From Atlanticothrix silvestris CENA357 (GTDB lineage Bacteria; Cyanobacteriota; Cyanobacteriia; Cyanobacteriales; Nostocaceae), in NCBI RefSeq assembly GCF_016056295.1, contig NZ_JAECZB010000012.1:1-64000 (forward strand): a stretch of 64,000 bases of DNA. The letters are read 5' to 3'. The position numbers were made by a program, and so were the translations under genes. Shown here in pieces: positions 39,079 to 48,533 of the stretch (positions are counted from its first letter, which is position 1; each line of letters starts with the position of its first letter). A model generated the notes under the pieces. That model had not been told where the DNA came from and did no database searches. It worked only from the letters and a program-made list of their open reading frames with translations.

Positions 39079-39399
39079 TTATTGATCTTTACCAAATTGC
39101 AATTGATAAACTATTTCTTCTTTTTCTGTTTCAATTTTTAAATCAGAACGAGGATAGGCGATACAAAGTAATACGTAACCTTGTTTTTGCAAATCTAAAC
39201 TAACACCCATGCCGTCAGTTTGATCTACAGTCCCCTCAATGATTTGACCAGCGCAAGTCGTACAAACGCCTGCATGACAAGAACTGGGTAAATCTATACC
39301 TGCTGCATCGGCTACCGATAAAATAGTTTCATTTTCAGGAACTTGCAAAGTATGAACTTTGCCTTGGTGGTTAATTTCTACAGTGAAAGTTTGGGTCAT
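39079..39399 (-). CDS. Plant-type [2Fe-2S] ferredoxin
   Basis: The protein has 106 residues. The cluster ligands are in SCHAGVCTTCAG (Cys-x4-Cys-x2-Cys) and YVLLCIAYP (fourth Cys about residue 83). The overall shape matches photosynthetic or heterocyst-type ferredoxins, with a slightly longer C-terminus (VYQLQFGKDQ). It carries electrons in the cytosol. It could supply the P450 at 50 kb, but nothing specific links them. Confidence 0.93.
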   Translation of the reverse strand: MTQTFTVEINHQGKVHTLQVPENETILSVADAAGIDLPSSCHAGVCTTCAGQIIEGTVDQTDGMGVSLDLQKQGYVLLCIAYPRSDLKIETEKEEIVYQLQFGKDQ

Positions 39400-39787
39400 A
39401 AACAGAAGCAGTTAAATGCAACGGACAAATGAAATATTTTATCTGATAAGTAGATGCACCGCACAATCGAATTTTGCAATGCCAAGGAAATGATTGTGTT
39501 GCCAAAAAATTTTATGTTCTCAATAAATATTATTTGTTGACAAAGTTGTCTCAACTATGCTGTTAACAGCACTCTTTTTAAGAGTATACTAACAATCTAA
39601 TAAGGAATAATCTCAGTTTATTGTAGCTAAATATTTTTTTGCAACCCAACTCTTTATTTGCCCGATAAGTAACTGGTTCACCCGATTGGGTGAATGCGAT
39701 CGCTATATCTGGAACTACTCTGAAAGAAGGCGTGGTTTTTATTCGGTTAGCAATTATGCTCACAGAACGAAAGCTGTCAAAATAGCT

Positions 39788-42310
39788 ATGGTTGCCTTTA
39801 ATCTCACACTACTTGCTTGTGTATCAAAGGGTCAAAGAGTGGATGAAACCGTAAAATCACTGGATAAACCAGATTTTCCATCAGAGACTATTACTGTCTT
39901 GGAAAGGGTTGCTGCCAATTTACCGGGGGTAATTTTCCAATTTCTGCAACAGCAAGATGGTTTTTGGAACGTTTTATATATTAGTTCTGGCTGTCAAGCA
40001 CTTTATGAATTAGAACCAGAAGTTGTACAGGCAGATTTTAGGGTGATTTGTGAACTGATTCATCCCCAGGATATGACAGCCTTTGCACAGTCAATTGCGG
40101 TTGCAACAGCTACTTTGACACCTTGGAATTGGGAAGGTCGCATCATCACACCTAGTGGTAAACTCAAGTGGATTCATGGTTCTGCCCAACTCCAACGGCA
40201 AGTTAACAGTAATATTCTTTGGGATGGCTTGGTCATAGATATTACAGACCGGAAACGAGTAGAGGAGCAACTACGAGAAAGCGAAGCTCGATACCAAGCA
40301 ATTTTATGCGCTATTCCCGATTTGATGTTTCGCATTAGCCGTGATGGCGAATATCTAGACTTGAAAGGTGAAGGAGCAAACGTCATTCTTGCCAAAGAAG
40401 AGATAATTGGTAAAAATATGTGGGATCTCTTACCAACTGACGTTGCTGCTATTGGCCAAGAGGCGATCGCCAAAACTTTAGATTCCGAAACTTTGCAAAC
40501 TTGTGAATATCATTTGCCAACGCCTTCAGGAATTCGAGATTATGAAGCTAGGTTGGTAGTCAGTGGCCCAAATGAAGTTTTAGCCATTGTCCGAGACATT
40601 ACCCAGCGCAAACAAGCAGAAGTCACCCTGCGAAATCTCGCTCAAAAATTTTCTAAAGCCTTCAATTGCAGCCCTGACCCTATTACTATCAGCACACTTC
40701 AAGCAGGACGCTTCATAGAAGTTAACGATAGTTTTGTCAGACTCTCAGGTTATGAGCGAGACGAGGTGATTGACCGTACAGCCTTTGAGTTAAATATTTG
40801 GGTAAATGAAAGCGATCGCGCCAGACTATTACAAGAGTTGCAGACAAATAAAGTTGTTCGCAACTTGGAATGCGAATTTCGCCAAAAGTCGGGTGAGATT
40901 ATTACAGCAGTGCTTTCAGCCGAAATCATTGACTTGGATGATATTCCCTGCATTTTGGTAGTTCATCACGACATTACCGAACGCAAGCAGGTGGAAGCAC
41001 AATTACGTCTCTCTGCACAACGCGATCGCTTGTTGACAAAAACCTTAGTCCAAATTCGCTCTTCTTTGAATTTAGAGCAAATTCTCCAAACTACTGTGAC
41101 GGAAGTCCGGCAATTTTTACAAGCAGACCGGGTTTTCATTGGTCTGAATCACACCCATGCAGCAGCCAAAGCGATCGCAGAATCAGTAAATCCTGAATAT
41201 CCTTCAGTCTTGGGTTGGAAAACTGATGATAAAACTTATTTGCAAGAATTGAGAAATTTGCTTACAACTAATCGAGTGCGTGTAGTTGAAGATATCAGCC
41301 AAATCACAGTATCTGCCAAATTGCAAGCACATTACCAACAATTCCATACAAAAGCTACCTTGGCTGTACCTATTATGCTGGGTGGCGAATTATTGGGCGC
41401 TTTGGTTGCTCATCAATGTTCTGGCCCTCGACATTGGCAATCCATAGAAATTGATTTAGTACAGCAGATGTCTGAGCAACTAGCGATCGCCATTCAGCAA
41501 GTACGACTTTACCAAGAATTAGCTCAACTCAACACTAATCTAGAACACCAAGTAGAAGAACGTACTGCTCAGTTGCAGCAAAAAATGCAAGAATTGGCAG
41601 AAATGCAACGGGTGAAAGACGTGGTTTTACACACAGTTGCCCACGATTTACGAACTTCAGTTATGGGTAACTTGATGGTATTACAGAATTTGCTGAAAAA
41701 TCAGGAATTGGCTCCAGAATCCGCCCCATGTCTGATTCCAGTACCTAAATCTATTCTTGAGCGAATGATTCAAGGTAATGACCGCCAGTTGGCAATGATT
41801 GACTCATTGCTAGAAATTCATTGTTGTAAAAATCAAGGAGTTATCCTCAATCGAGAAATGTTGAGGTTTAGCACACTGCTAGATGCAATTATTCAAGACT
41901 TACAGCCCATATTAAACCACAACCAAGCGACTCTGAAAAACTTGGTTCCTCAAGATTTACCGCTAGTAATGGCAGATAAAACTCGGTTACAGCGGGTTTT
42001 AAAAAATTTGTTTACACACAGCTTGCAACATAATCCACCAGGATTAAACTTTACCCTCAAAGCCACAGTTGCAGACAAAATGATTCGCGTTCAGATTCAA
42101 AATAATGGTGTGGGGATGAGCAAATTAGAAGGCGATCGCCTCTTCGATTTATACGTTCCCGATCCCCAAGCCTCTTGTTCCATAGACATTGGCTTAAAAA
42201 TGTATCTTTGTCGGCAAATTATTCAAGCACATGGTGGTGAAATGGGTGTCATTAGTAATACCAGACGCGGTTTAACCTTCTGGTTCACGTTACCCTTAGC
42301 AACATCGTGA
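39788..42310 (+). CDS. PAS-PAS-PAS-GAF sensor histidine kinase with degraded ATP-binding domain
   Basis: The start is uncertain: ATG 39788 gives 840 residues, and the frame is open from a TTG at 39686. PAS/PAC units lie at about 20-165, 170-280 and 290-415. A GAF domain lies at about 430-580, then a coiled coil (about 585-620) and a HisKA domain with the phospho-acceptor in VLHTVAHDLRTS. In the HATPase domain, key positions differ from the intact neighbour kinase. The N box reads LFTHSLQHN instead of LIVNAIKHN, the G1 box NNGVG instead of DNGVG, and the GLGLY lid is IGLKMY. It may not bind ATP and may work as a partner of the next kinase. Confidence 0.88.
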   Translation: MVAFNLTLLACVSKGQRVDETVKSLDKPDFPSETITVLERVAANLPGVIFQFLQQQDGFWNVLYISSGCQALYELEPEVVQADFRVICELIHPQDMTAFAQSIAVATATLTPWNWEGRIITPSGKLKWIHGSAQLQRQVNSNILWDGLVIDITDRKRVEEQLRESEARYQAILCAIPDLMFRISRDGEYLDLKGEGANVILAKEEIIGKNMWDLLPTDVAAIGQEAIAKTLDSETLQTCEYHLPTPSGIRDYEARLVVSGPNEVLAIVRDITQRKQAEVTLRNLAQKFSKAFNCSPDPITISTLQAGRFIEVNDSFVRLSGYERDEVIDRTAFELNIWVNESDRARLLQELQTNKVVRNLECEFRQKSGEIITAVLSAEIIDLDDIPCILVVHHDITERKQVEAQLRLSAQRDRLLTKTLVQIRSSLNLEQILQTTVTEVRQFLQADRVFIGLNHTHAAAKAIAESVNPEYPSVLGWKTDDKTYLQELRNLLTTNRVRVVEDISQITVSAKLQAHYQQFHTKATLAVPIMLGGELLGALVAHQCSGPRHWQSIEIDLVQQMSEQLAIAIQQVRLYQELAQLNTNLEHQVEERTAQLQQKMQELAEMQRVKDVVLHTVAHDLRTSVMGNLMVLQNLLKNQELAPESAPCLIPVPKSILERMIQGNDRQLAMIDSLLEIHCCKNQGVILNREMLRFSTLLDAIIQDLQPILNHNQATLKNLVPQDLPLVMADKTRLQRVLKNLFTHSLQHNPPGLNFTLKATVADKMIRVQIQNNGVGMSKLEGDRLFDLYVPDPQASCSIDIGLKMYLCRQIIQAHGGEMGVISNTRRGLTFWFTLPLATS

Positions 42311-42317
42311 ACAACAA

Positions 42318-42348
42318 GATCCTCGACTTCTTTGAGAAGTCGGGGATC
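42318..42348 (+). terminator. Hairpin between the two kinase genes
   Basis: GATCCTCGACTTCT pairs with AGAAGTCGGGGATC with one mismatch around a 3-nt loop. Confidence 0.55.
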
Positions 42349-42408
42349 TGAGCCTCGTAACAGTTTGACAGATAATAATAAAACAAAGGTTTTATGGCAG
42401 TCTGAAAA

Positions 42409-44187
42409 ATGGGCAAAGTTGGAAGGTGGTGGCAAAAATTCCTTTCTGCGCCAACTCTAGATGAAATTAGTGTTTTTTATCAGGCTTCGTCTCAAAAGAC
42501 ACAGTGGCTAGCCAAGAGACATCGCTTTTTATGGCAAAGGTTGCATCTATGGTTATGGCTGGCGCTGATTTGTTTGCTGACCTTTACTTTGCGAAATATT
42601 TACGACTTTTTCTTCCCTTTAAAAGAGTTGCAGAAGCTGTCACCACTTCTTAAAACTCAAGGACTGGTAATTAATCTGGCGATGCTGCTGAGTTTAGTGA
42701 TTTGTTTTATCTTGCATAAAACTCAGTTTGGTCATCGTCGTCCAGGGTTATTATTTTTAGGGTCATCATGGTCAATTACTTTAGCGTCACAATTGTTCGC
42801 CACGCTCAAAGGTTTTGCACTACCAGATACCCTCGGTTGGTCGCTGCTATTTTTAAGTCAAGCTACATTCATCCCAGTCCGCTGGACTCTGCATGTACTA
42901 TCTCAGGTGGGTATTTTAGCTTACTATTTTGGTGTCAATACGGCACTAGGCTTAAAAACACCAATTCCTGCACACCCGGAAATATATAATGTCACATTCA
43001 TTTTATACATTTTATGGTTCTGTATTATATGTGATCTTGGTGTTTACTTATACGATCGCCTGCAACGCTCTGAGTTTTACGCCCGTCAAGAAATGGAGTC
43101 TACCTACCAAAAACTAGAAGTTGCAGAAGCTAAATATCGTAGTATTTTTGAAAACGCCATTGAAGGTATTTTTCAAAGTAGTCCCGATGGACGCTATATT
43201 ACAGCAAATCCGGCATTAGCACGTATTTACGGATATTCATTTCCTGAAGAAGTCACAGCAAATTTTACTGATATTGAACATCAATTGTATGTTGATCCAA
43301 AGCGTCGTGCAGAGTTTGTGCGCTTAATTGAACAAGATGGGATCGTTTCTCAGTTTGAGTCCCAAATTTACCGCCGAGATGGCAGTATTGTCTGGATTTC
43401 GGAAAAAGCTTATGCAGTCCGAGACGAACAGGGAAAATTACTTTACTATGAGGGGTTAATTGAAGATATCACCCAGCGCAAACAAGCAGAAGAAGCCTTA
43501 AGAGTATTTTTTCATGCTGTTTCTCATGACTTACGCAACCCTGTACTAGGCACTTCAATGGTACTCAAGAATTTGCTGAATAATGGGGAACAAGAATTTT
43601 CCGCAATTCCAGTGTCACGATCAATTTTAGAACGGATGGTACAAAGTAGCGATCGCCAACTAAATTTGATTAATTCCTTGATGGAAGCTCATCTGAGCGA
43701 GGTGCAAGGGATTGTTTTACAACGCCAACCTGTAAAATTGCATACTATAGTAGAGTCTGCGATCGCAGATTTAGAGCCAATATTGAAAGAAAATCAAACT
43801 ACGCTGATCAATCTAGTCACGGCAGATTTACCACTAGTTAACGCCGATCCCACCCAACTATGGCGAGTATTTTCTAATTTAATTGTTAATGCTATTAAAC
43901 ATAATCCGCCTGAGTTAATGTTGACGCTCAATGCTATCGATGAAGGCAAAACAATTTATTGTACTGTCAGCGATAACGGCGTGGGAATAAGTCAAGAACA
44001 AAGCGAACAGCTGTTTAACCTTTACTTCCGAATTGGTAATAACCGCAATTCTGTAAGTTTAGGATTAGGGTTGTATTTGTGTAAGCAAATTATCAACGCC
44101 CACGGCGGCGAAATTGGCATGAATAGTGGGTTGGACGTAGGAGCAACATTTTGGTTTACATTGCCAATTAGTAGTAGGTTGGGTTGA
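42409..44187 (+). CDS. Membrane-bound PAS sensor histidine kinase
   Basis: The protein has 592 residues. About six membrane segments occupy residues 40-215, followed by a coiled coil (about 220-240) and a PAS/PAC domain (about 240-365). The HisKA domain has the phospho-acceptor in FFHAVSHDLRNPV. The HATPase boxes are intact: LIVNAIKHNPP, DNGVGIS and GLGLYLCKQI. No receiver or regulator gene is adjacent. The kinase core is clearly a paralogue of the preceding gene's. The pair probably arose by duplication and may signal together. Confidence 0.9.
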   Translation: MGKVGRWWQKFLSAPTLDEISVFYQASSQKTQWLAKRHRFLWQRLHLWLWLALICLLTFTLRNIYDFFFPLKELQKLSPLLKTQGLVINLAMLLSLVICFILHKTQFGHRRPGLLFLGSSWSITLASQLFATLKGFALPDTLGWSLLFLSQATFIPVRWTLHVLSQVGILAYYFGVNTALGLKTPIPAHPEIYNVTFILYILWFCIICDLGVYLYDRLQRSEFYARQEMESTYQKLEVAEAKYRSIFENAIEGIFQSSPDGRYITANPALARIYGYSFPEEVTANFTDIEHQLYVDPKRRAEFVRLIEQDGIVSQFESQIYRRDGSIVWISEKAYAVRDEQGKLLYYEGLIEDITQRKQAEEALRVFFHAVSHDLRNPVLGTSMVLKNLLNNGEQEFSAIPVSRSILERMVQSSDRQLNLINSLMEAHLSEVQGIVLQRQPVKLHTIVESAIADLEPILKENQTTLINLVTADLPLVNADPTQLWRVFSNLIVNAIKHNPPELMLTLNAIDEGKTIYCTVSDNGVGISQEQSEQLFNLYFRIGNNRNSVSLGLGLYLCKQIINAHGGEIGMNSGLDVGATFWFTLPISSRLG

Positions 44188-44189
44188 CG

Positions 44190-44310
44190 TAGGAAAACCC
44201 AACATTTGCGTTTTTTTGTTGGGTTGCGCCGTGCTTAAACGCCACTTGCTACAACGCGGGAAACCCGCGCAACGCAGTGGCTCCCCAACCTACTTTTTTG
44301 AAGTACTTAC
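44190..44310. repeat. GC-rich dispersed repeat with GTTGGGTT hairpin
   Basis: AACCCAACATTTG and TTGTTGGGTT form a hairpin near 44190-44226. It is followed by the CTTGCTACAACGCGGGAAAC and GCAACGCAGTGGCTCCCCAA phrases also found at 56575-56675. Confidence 0.7.
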
Positions 44311-44357
44311 TACAAACCCAGCGCGATCGCTCACAATTCTAGAGTAAACTAAAATTT

Positions 44358-45248
44358 ATGTTTCCTAGTTTCTTACCTACCACAGTTGGGCAACTGACAG
44401 AACCTGCTTCGATAGCTCTGGCTCAGAAGATTCAAAGTCAAGCGATCGCTACCCCTTTAACTACTCAACCAATTACCACCACTTATGTTCATCAAGGAAG
44501 TGGTGGCATACCCATATTATTAATTCACGGCTTTGACAGTTCTATATTAGAATTTCGTCGCCTTTTACCACTCCTAGCAGCAGATAATGAAACTTGGGCA
44601 GTCGATTTGCTGGGTTTTGGGTTTACAGATAGACTAGCAGGGCTAAAATTTAGCCCAGTTGCCATTAAAACTCATCTGTATTATTTCTGGAAAACTCTGA
44701 TTAACCAACCTGTAATTTTGCTTGGTGTATCGATGGGTGGTGCAGCAGCGATTGATTTTGCACTCACTTACCCAGAAGTCGTACAAAAATTGGTGTTAAT
44801 AGACAGCGCTGGTTTGAAGGGAGGTTCACCTTTAAGTCGGTTGATGTTTCCCCCTTTGGGTTATTTAGCCACAGAGTTTTTGCGTAACCCTAAAGTCCGC
44901 GATCGCATTTCTCGTCTTGCTTACAAAAACCTCAATCTTGTTTCAGTTGATGCCTTAGATTGTGGCTCACTACATCTACAAATGCAAAGTTGGAGTCAAG
45001 CTTTGATTGCTTTCACTAAAAGCGGTGGCTATAGTGCTTTTAGATTCAAGAAACTGTCAGAAATTGTCCAACCAACGCTGATATTATGGGGTGATAACGA
45101 TAAGATATTGGGCACAGAAGATGCCAAAAGATTTAAAAGAGCAATTCCCAATAGTCAACTCATTTGGATTCAAGATTGTGGTCATATCCCTCATTTGGAA
45201 CAACCCGAAATCACTGCTCAACATATTCTAAATTTTCGGGATAACTAA
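44358..45248 (+). CDS. Alpha/beta-fold hydrolase
   Basis: The protein has 296 residues. The oxyanion region is LLIHGFDSSILEFR, the nucleophile elbow GVSMGGAAA, the acid Asp in LILWGDNDKILG, and the catalytic His in DCGHIPHLEQPE. This is a typical single-domain esterase/epoxide-hydrolase-like protein of cyanobacteria with no clear substrate. It is a monocistronic gene. Confidence 0.88.
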   Translation: MFPSFLPTTVGQLTEPASIALAQKIQSQAIATPLTTQPITTTYVHQGSGGIPILLIHGFDSSILEFRRLLPLLAADNETWAVDLLGFGFTDRLAGLKFSPVAIKTHLYYFWKTLINQPVILLGVSMGGAAAIDFALTYPEVVQKLVLIDSAGLKGGSPLSRLMFPPLGYLATEFLRNPKVRDRISRLAYKNLNLVSVDALDCGSLHLQMQSWSQALIAFTKSGGYSAFRFKKLSEIVQPTLILWGDNDKILGTEDAKRFKRAIPNSQLIWIQDCGHIPHLEQPEITAQHILNFRDN

Positions 45249-45355
45249 AAATTAAGTTGGAAGAATTACCTTCGTTATGCCTTGAGAGAAACAATATCGA
45301 ATGACCATGTTGTAGCGATAATTCATGCTTAATCCATATAAATTCTTCCTACTAT

Positions 45356-45685
45356 TCAGTCATCTTGACTAAAATTATCATCCAAAATTGCCTCAAGATC
45401 TCGCGCACCATGAATCACCCGTACAATTTCCACACCAGTATTTGTAGAACGGTAAAAAACAAGATAATTTTTAAATCCCTTGATCGATTGCTGCCTAAAT
45501 TCTGCTAAATGAGGGCTAGAAAATTGGCAAAGTTTCCCTACTCCTGGCATTTTACCCAGTTGTTTAAATGTTTCTTCAGCTGCTATCAGAAAACGGTCAG
45601 AAGCATCCAGGTTATCTTCTGCTATATAAGTCGCTAGTTCTATTAAGTCACGAATGACTTGTGGTCGTTTATATACTTGACACAT
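45356..45685 (-). CDS. ParE-family toxin of a type II toxin-antitoxin system
   Basis: The protein has 109 residues of the RelE/ParE fold. Family features are RDLIELATYIAEDNLDASDRFL, FRQQSIKGFKNYLVFYRS and VEIVRVIHGARDLEAIL. ParE toxins poison DNA gyrase, whereas RelE cleaves mRNA on the ribosome; ParE is favoured because the partner looks like ParD. Its start overlaps the antitoxin stop by one base. Confidence 0.9.
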   Translation of the reverse strand: MCQVYKRPQVIRDLIELATYIAEDNLDASDRFLIAAEETFKQLGKMPGVGKLCQFSSPHLAEFRQQSIKGFKNYLVFYRSTNTGVEIVRVIHGARDLEAILDDNFSQDD

Positions 45686-45954
45686 TAACCTTGATCTTGC
45701 TCTTTACGCTTCATGGCTCGTTCCCGTACAACTTGACGAATATCTTGCCAGTCTTGAGTAGTCATCTCGGTTGCTGTTCCAGAATTCAAACCTTCTAACA
45801 GCAGTGTTTCTACCTGTTCCTTGGCTTTACGCTTTTGATCTTGACGCACCAATTCACGAAAATACTCACTAGCACTGCTGTAGCCACCACTTGTGACTTG
45901 TTGCTCTATATATGCACCCATTGAGTCAGGCAGAGAAATATTTATACTGGTCAT
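45685..45954 (-). CDS. ParD-family antitoxin (ribbon-helix-helix)
   Basis: The protein has 89 residues. The N-terminal ribbon-helix-helix (SINISLPDSMGAYIEQQV) is followed by GGYSSASEYFRELVRQDQK, the ParD hallmark. The C-terminal tail is likely the toxin-binding part. It probably represses its own operon and neutralises the toxin made from the next gene. Confidence 0.9.
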   Translation of the reverse strand: MTSINISLPDSMGAYIEQQVTSGGYSSASEYFRELVRQDQKRKAKEQVETLLLEGLNSGTATEMTTQDWQDIRQVVRERAMKRKEQDQG

Positions 45955-46040
45955 TTGTTTTGGTGTTTTGGTTTCTCTACAATAATTATGGCAATTTTTG
46001 CTATTTTCTGTGATGGCTGGATAAAAAAGAGGTTGTAATC

Positions 46041-46289
46041 ATGGATGTAATTAATGTTAATGATGCACAACAACACCTTGATGCTGTCATTGATGAAAGC
46101 GCACAATTTCACACACCAATAATAATTACTGGTAATCAAAATCAAGCGGTACTTATTGCTCTTGAAGATTGGAAAGCTATCCAAGAAACATTGTATATAC
46201 TGCAAGTTCCTGGAATGCGAGAGGATATCCTAGAAGGAATGCGTACTCCTGTTGAGGAATGTGTGACTAAAGAGGAGCTTGATTGGTAG
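46041..46289 (+). CDS. Phd/YefM-family antitoxin without adjacent toxin
   Basis: The protein has 82 residues: MDVINVNDAQQHLDAVIDES, then PIIITGNQNQAVLIALEDWK, the Phd/YefM fold. GAGG precedes the ATG. The usual YoeB or Doc toxin does not follow; the next 270 bp contain only repeats. It is divergent from the ParDE pair, so it may be a decayed second system or may cross-regulate. Confidence 0.85.
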   Translation: MDVINVNDAQQHLDAVIDESAQFHTPIIITGNQNQAVLIALEDWKAIQETLYILQVPGMREDILEGMRTPVEECVTKEELDW

Positions 46290-46323
46290 TGTGGGAATTA
46301 CACTTTACCAAGCGAATACACGG

Positions 46324-46351
46324 GTAGGGGCACAACATGTTGTGCCCCTAC
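46324..46351. repeat. Perfect 28-bp palindrome
   Basis: GTAGGGGCACAACA is followed directly by its reverse complement. The outer ten bases on each side are the same as those of the palindrome at 51684-51712. Since it follows the antitoxin gene, it may act as a terminator. Confidence 0.8.
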
Positions 46352-46512
46352 GATTATCTGTATCTCACCAAGTTACAATCTGCTGTATTGATGAAAATTT
46401 CCCAAAATCGGGAACATTGCACAGTCAAGTTGTATAAAATCTCAGTAACGGCAACTCTCTAAAATCCGTCACCAGATTCAAACCCCCAAACCCAAATTTA
46501 ATCTAACTTTCT

Positions 46513-46555
46513 CAATTACGAATTACGAATTACGAATTACGAATTACGAATTAGT
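46513..46555. repeat. Heptad repeat ATTACGA, about five copies
   Basis: An uninterrupted run of AATTACG heptads lies directly before the pentapeptide-repeat gene. Confidence 0.85.
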
Positions 46556-46559
46556 AATT

Positions 46560-48533
46560 ATGCCACCAGACTACGCCGGACAAAATCTCCGAGGTCGCTC
46601 TTTTAAAGGCCAAGACCTGACAGGAGCCAATTTTAGCAAGGCGGATATTCGAGGGGTAAACTTTACCAATGCGATTCTTAAAGATACTGATTTTACAGGT
46701 GCTAAAGCAGGACTACAGCGGAGTTGGACAATTGGGTTGCTTATAGTCTCATTGCTGCTGTCGGGACTATCAGGATTTTTTTCAATCTTTGTTAGTCTAT
46801 TGGTAGCATATATTTTTGACACCAAAGGCACTCAAAACACCATTATCGGGATAGTTTGTCTAATTCTTCTGCTAATTTTTTGTATTATTACCATTCGTAA
46901 GGGTTTAACAGCAGGTTTAGGAGTCTTCGTCGTAAGCTTCGCCGTAAACTTCGCCTTAGCCTTAGCCGTAGGCGTAGCCGGAGCCGTAGCCTTAGTCGGA
47001 GCCGAAGCCGTAGCCGGAGCCATATCCTTTGCCTTAGCCGTAGGCGTAGCCGGAGCCGGAGCCGTAGCCGGAGCCATATCCTTTGCCTTAGCCGTAGGCG
47101 TGGCCGGAGCCGGAGCCGTAGCCTTAGTCGGAGCCGGAGCCGTAGCCGGAGCCGTAGCCGTAGCCGGAGCCGTAGCCAGAGCCACAGCCACAGCCGTAAC
47201 CTTAGCCTTAGCCGTAGCCGTAGCCATTACATTATTTACTGCTTACATTGGTTGGCGTAGTCTGGCTGGTAATGAAAAAGATGCTTGGGTTCGCTCATTT
47301 GCTGTTGCCTTTGCTGCAACAGGTGGAACTAGCTTTCGTGGTGCTAATTTAACCGATGCTGATTTTACTGGTGCAATTCTTAGAAATACAGATTTCAGAA
47401 ATGCCAACCTCACACGTACTCGTTTTTATGAAGCCAAAAAACTTGACCTTGCCAGAGTTGGAGATGCAATATTAGCTAAACGAGATATTCTCAATTTACT
47501 AGTAAGTTGCAATGGTAGAGAAAAATCATATCTTGGCGCTAACCTGAAAGGCGCAAACCTCATCGGTGCAGATTTGTCTTTGTCAAATCTTAAAGATGCC
47601 AATATTACTGAAGCTACATTCCAAGGAGCTTGTTTAGAGTGGGCAAATTTAACTTTAGCTCAAGCTGTGGGTGCTGATTTTACTAGTGCTAAAATGACTG
47701 GTGCTTGTGTGGAAGCATGGAATATTGAAAATTCAACTCTATTAGATAATGTAGATTGTCGCTTTGTTTATCTTCTAGAACGCCCCAAACCTAGAACTGA
47801 TGACCGCGAACGTCGTCCTAGTAGCGGCGATTTTCAACCAGGAGAATTTACCAAACTGTTTGAAGAAGTGTTAAATACTGTTGATTTAATTTTCCGTAAT
47901 GGCATTGATTGGAAAGCTTTTGTTAATGCTTTTCAAAATGTGCAACACCAAAATGAAGATACAGAATTAGCCTTACAAAGTATTGAAAATAAAGGTGATG
48001 GAGTAGTCGTTGTTAAACTTGGTGTACCTGATGGTGCTGATAAAGAAAAGATTCACAGTGATTTTACCCAAAATTATCAATTGGCACTGCAAGCTGTAGA
48101 AGAAAAATATAAGGCACAATTACAAGCTAAAGATAATGAGATAATCATTTATCGCCAACAAAGTGCAGATATGAAAGAGATTGTGAACTTATTGGCAAAT
48201 AAGCCTATTAATGTTCAAGTTGACAATAAATTAGAAAATAAAAATATGACTAACAGTAATGATGCGAGCCGTAATATTAATATCGGCAATATTGGTGGCG
48301 ATTTTAATGCTAGTGGGCAAGCTTTGAACTTGGGTGATATTAGTGGCACGGTGACAAATACTATTAATGAGTTACCAAGTTTACCCGAACCAGAAAAACC
48401 AGGAATTAAGGAATTGTTAATGCAATTACAAGCAGCGATTGAGGCTGAGAAAGATTTATCTCCCAAGGATAAAGGGAAGGCTTTAACACAAGTAAAATCC
48501 TTGGCAGAAGCATCAAAAAATCCTCAAAACTAA
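46560..48533 (+). CDS. Pentapeptide-repeat membrane protein, C-terminus cut by a stop codon
   Basis: The protein has 657 residues. Pentapeptide (A(D/N)LxX) repeats occupy about residues 1-45 and 260-400, for example GANFSKADIRGVNFTNA. Between them lie two membrane segments and a ~90-residue Ala/Gly/Val stretch encoded by GTAGCC/GGAGCC hexamers. The C-terminal part includes an NIGNIGGDFNASGQAL-like glycine-rich element and a helical end. TAA at 48531 stops the protein, yet the same frame continues for 44 sensible codons (EKQNLADTAITMLKGILTSL...). Such tails follow directly in related cyanobacterial proteins as I remember them, so the gene probably suffered a nonsense change. Confidence 0.85.
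   Translation: MPPDYAGQNLRGRSFKGQDLTGANFSKADIRGVNFTNAILKDTDFTGAKAGLQRSWTIGLLIVSLLLSGLSGFFSIFVSLLVAYIFDTKGTQNTIIGIVCLILLLIFCIITIRKGLTAGLGVFVVSFAVNFALALAVGVAGAVALVGAEAVAGAISFALAVGVAGAGAVAGAISFALAVGVAGAGAVALVGAGAVAGAVAVAGAVARATATAVTLALAVAVAITLFTAYIGWRSLAGNEKDAWVRSFAVAFAATGGTSFRGANLTDADFTGAILRNTDFRNANLTRTRFYEAKKLDLARVGDAILAKRDILNLLVSCNGREKSYLGANLKGANLIGADLSLSNLKDANITEATFQGACLEWANLTLAQAVGADFTSAKMTGACVEAWNIENSTLLDNVDCRFVYLLERPKPRTDDRERRPSSGDFQPGEFTKLFEEVLNTVDLIFRNGIDWKAFVNAFQNVQHQNEDTELALQSIENKGDGVVVVKLGVPDGADKEKIHSDFTQNYQLALQAVEEKYKAQLQAKDNEIIIYRQQSADMKEIVNLLANKPINVQVDNKLENKNMTNSNDASRNINIGNIGGDFNASGQALNLGDISGTVTNTINELPSLPEPEKPGIKELLMQLQAAIEAEKDLSPKDKGKALTQVKSLAEASKNPQN
46945..47228. repeat. Hexanucleotide tandem-repeat stretch inside the pentapeptide gene
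   Basis: About 280 bp of GTAGCC, GGAGCC and TTAGCC hexamers, with a longer ~60-bp unit (containing TCCTTTGCCTTAGCCGTAGG) repeated twice. It encodes Val/Ala/Gly and keeps the frame in all copies. Confidence 0.9.

Noticed and set aside
46513-46555. Heptad repeats as a CRISPR array
   Set aside because: Units of seven bases without spacers, also found at 9494 and 12430; no cas genes are in the window.
46832-47227. Open frame on the minus strand (131 codons, Ala/Thr/Pro) opposite the pentapeptide gene
   Set aside because: It is the mirror of the GTAGCC/GGAGCC hexamers; low complexity alone keeps the frame open and the plus-strand gene explains the region.
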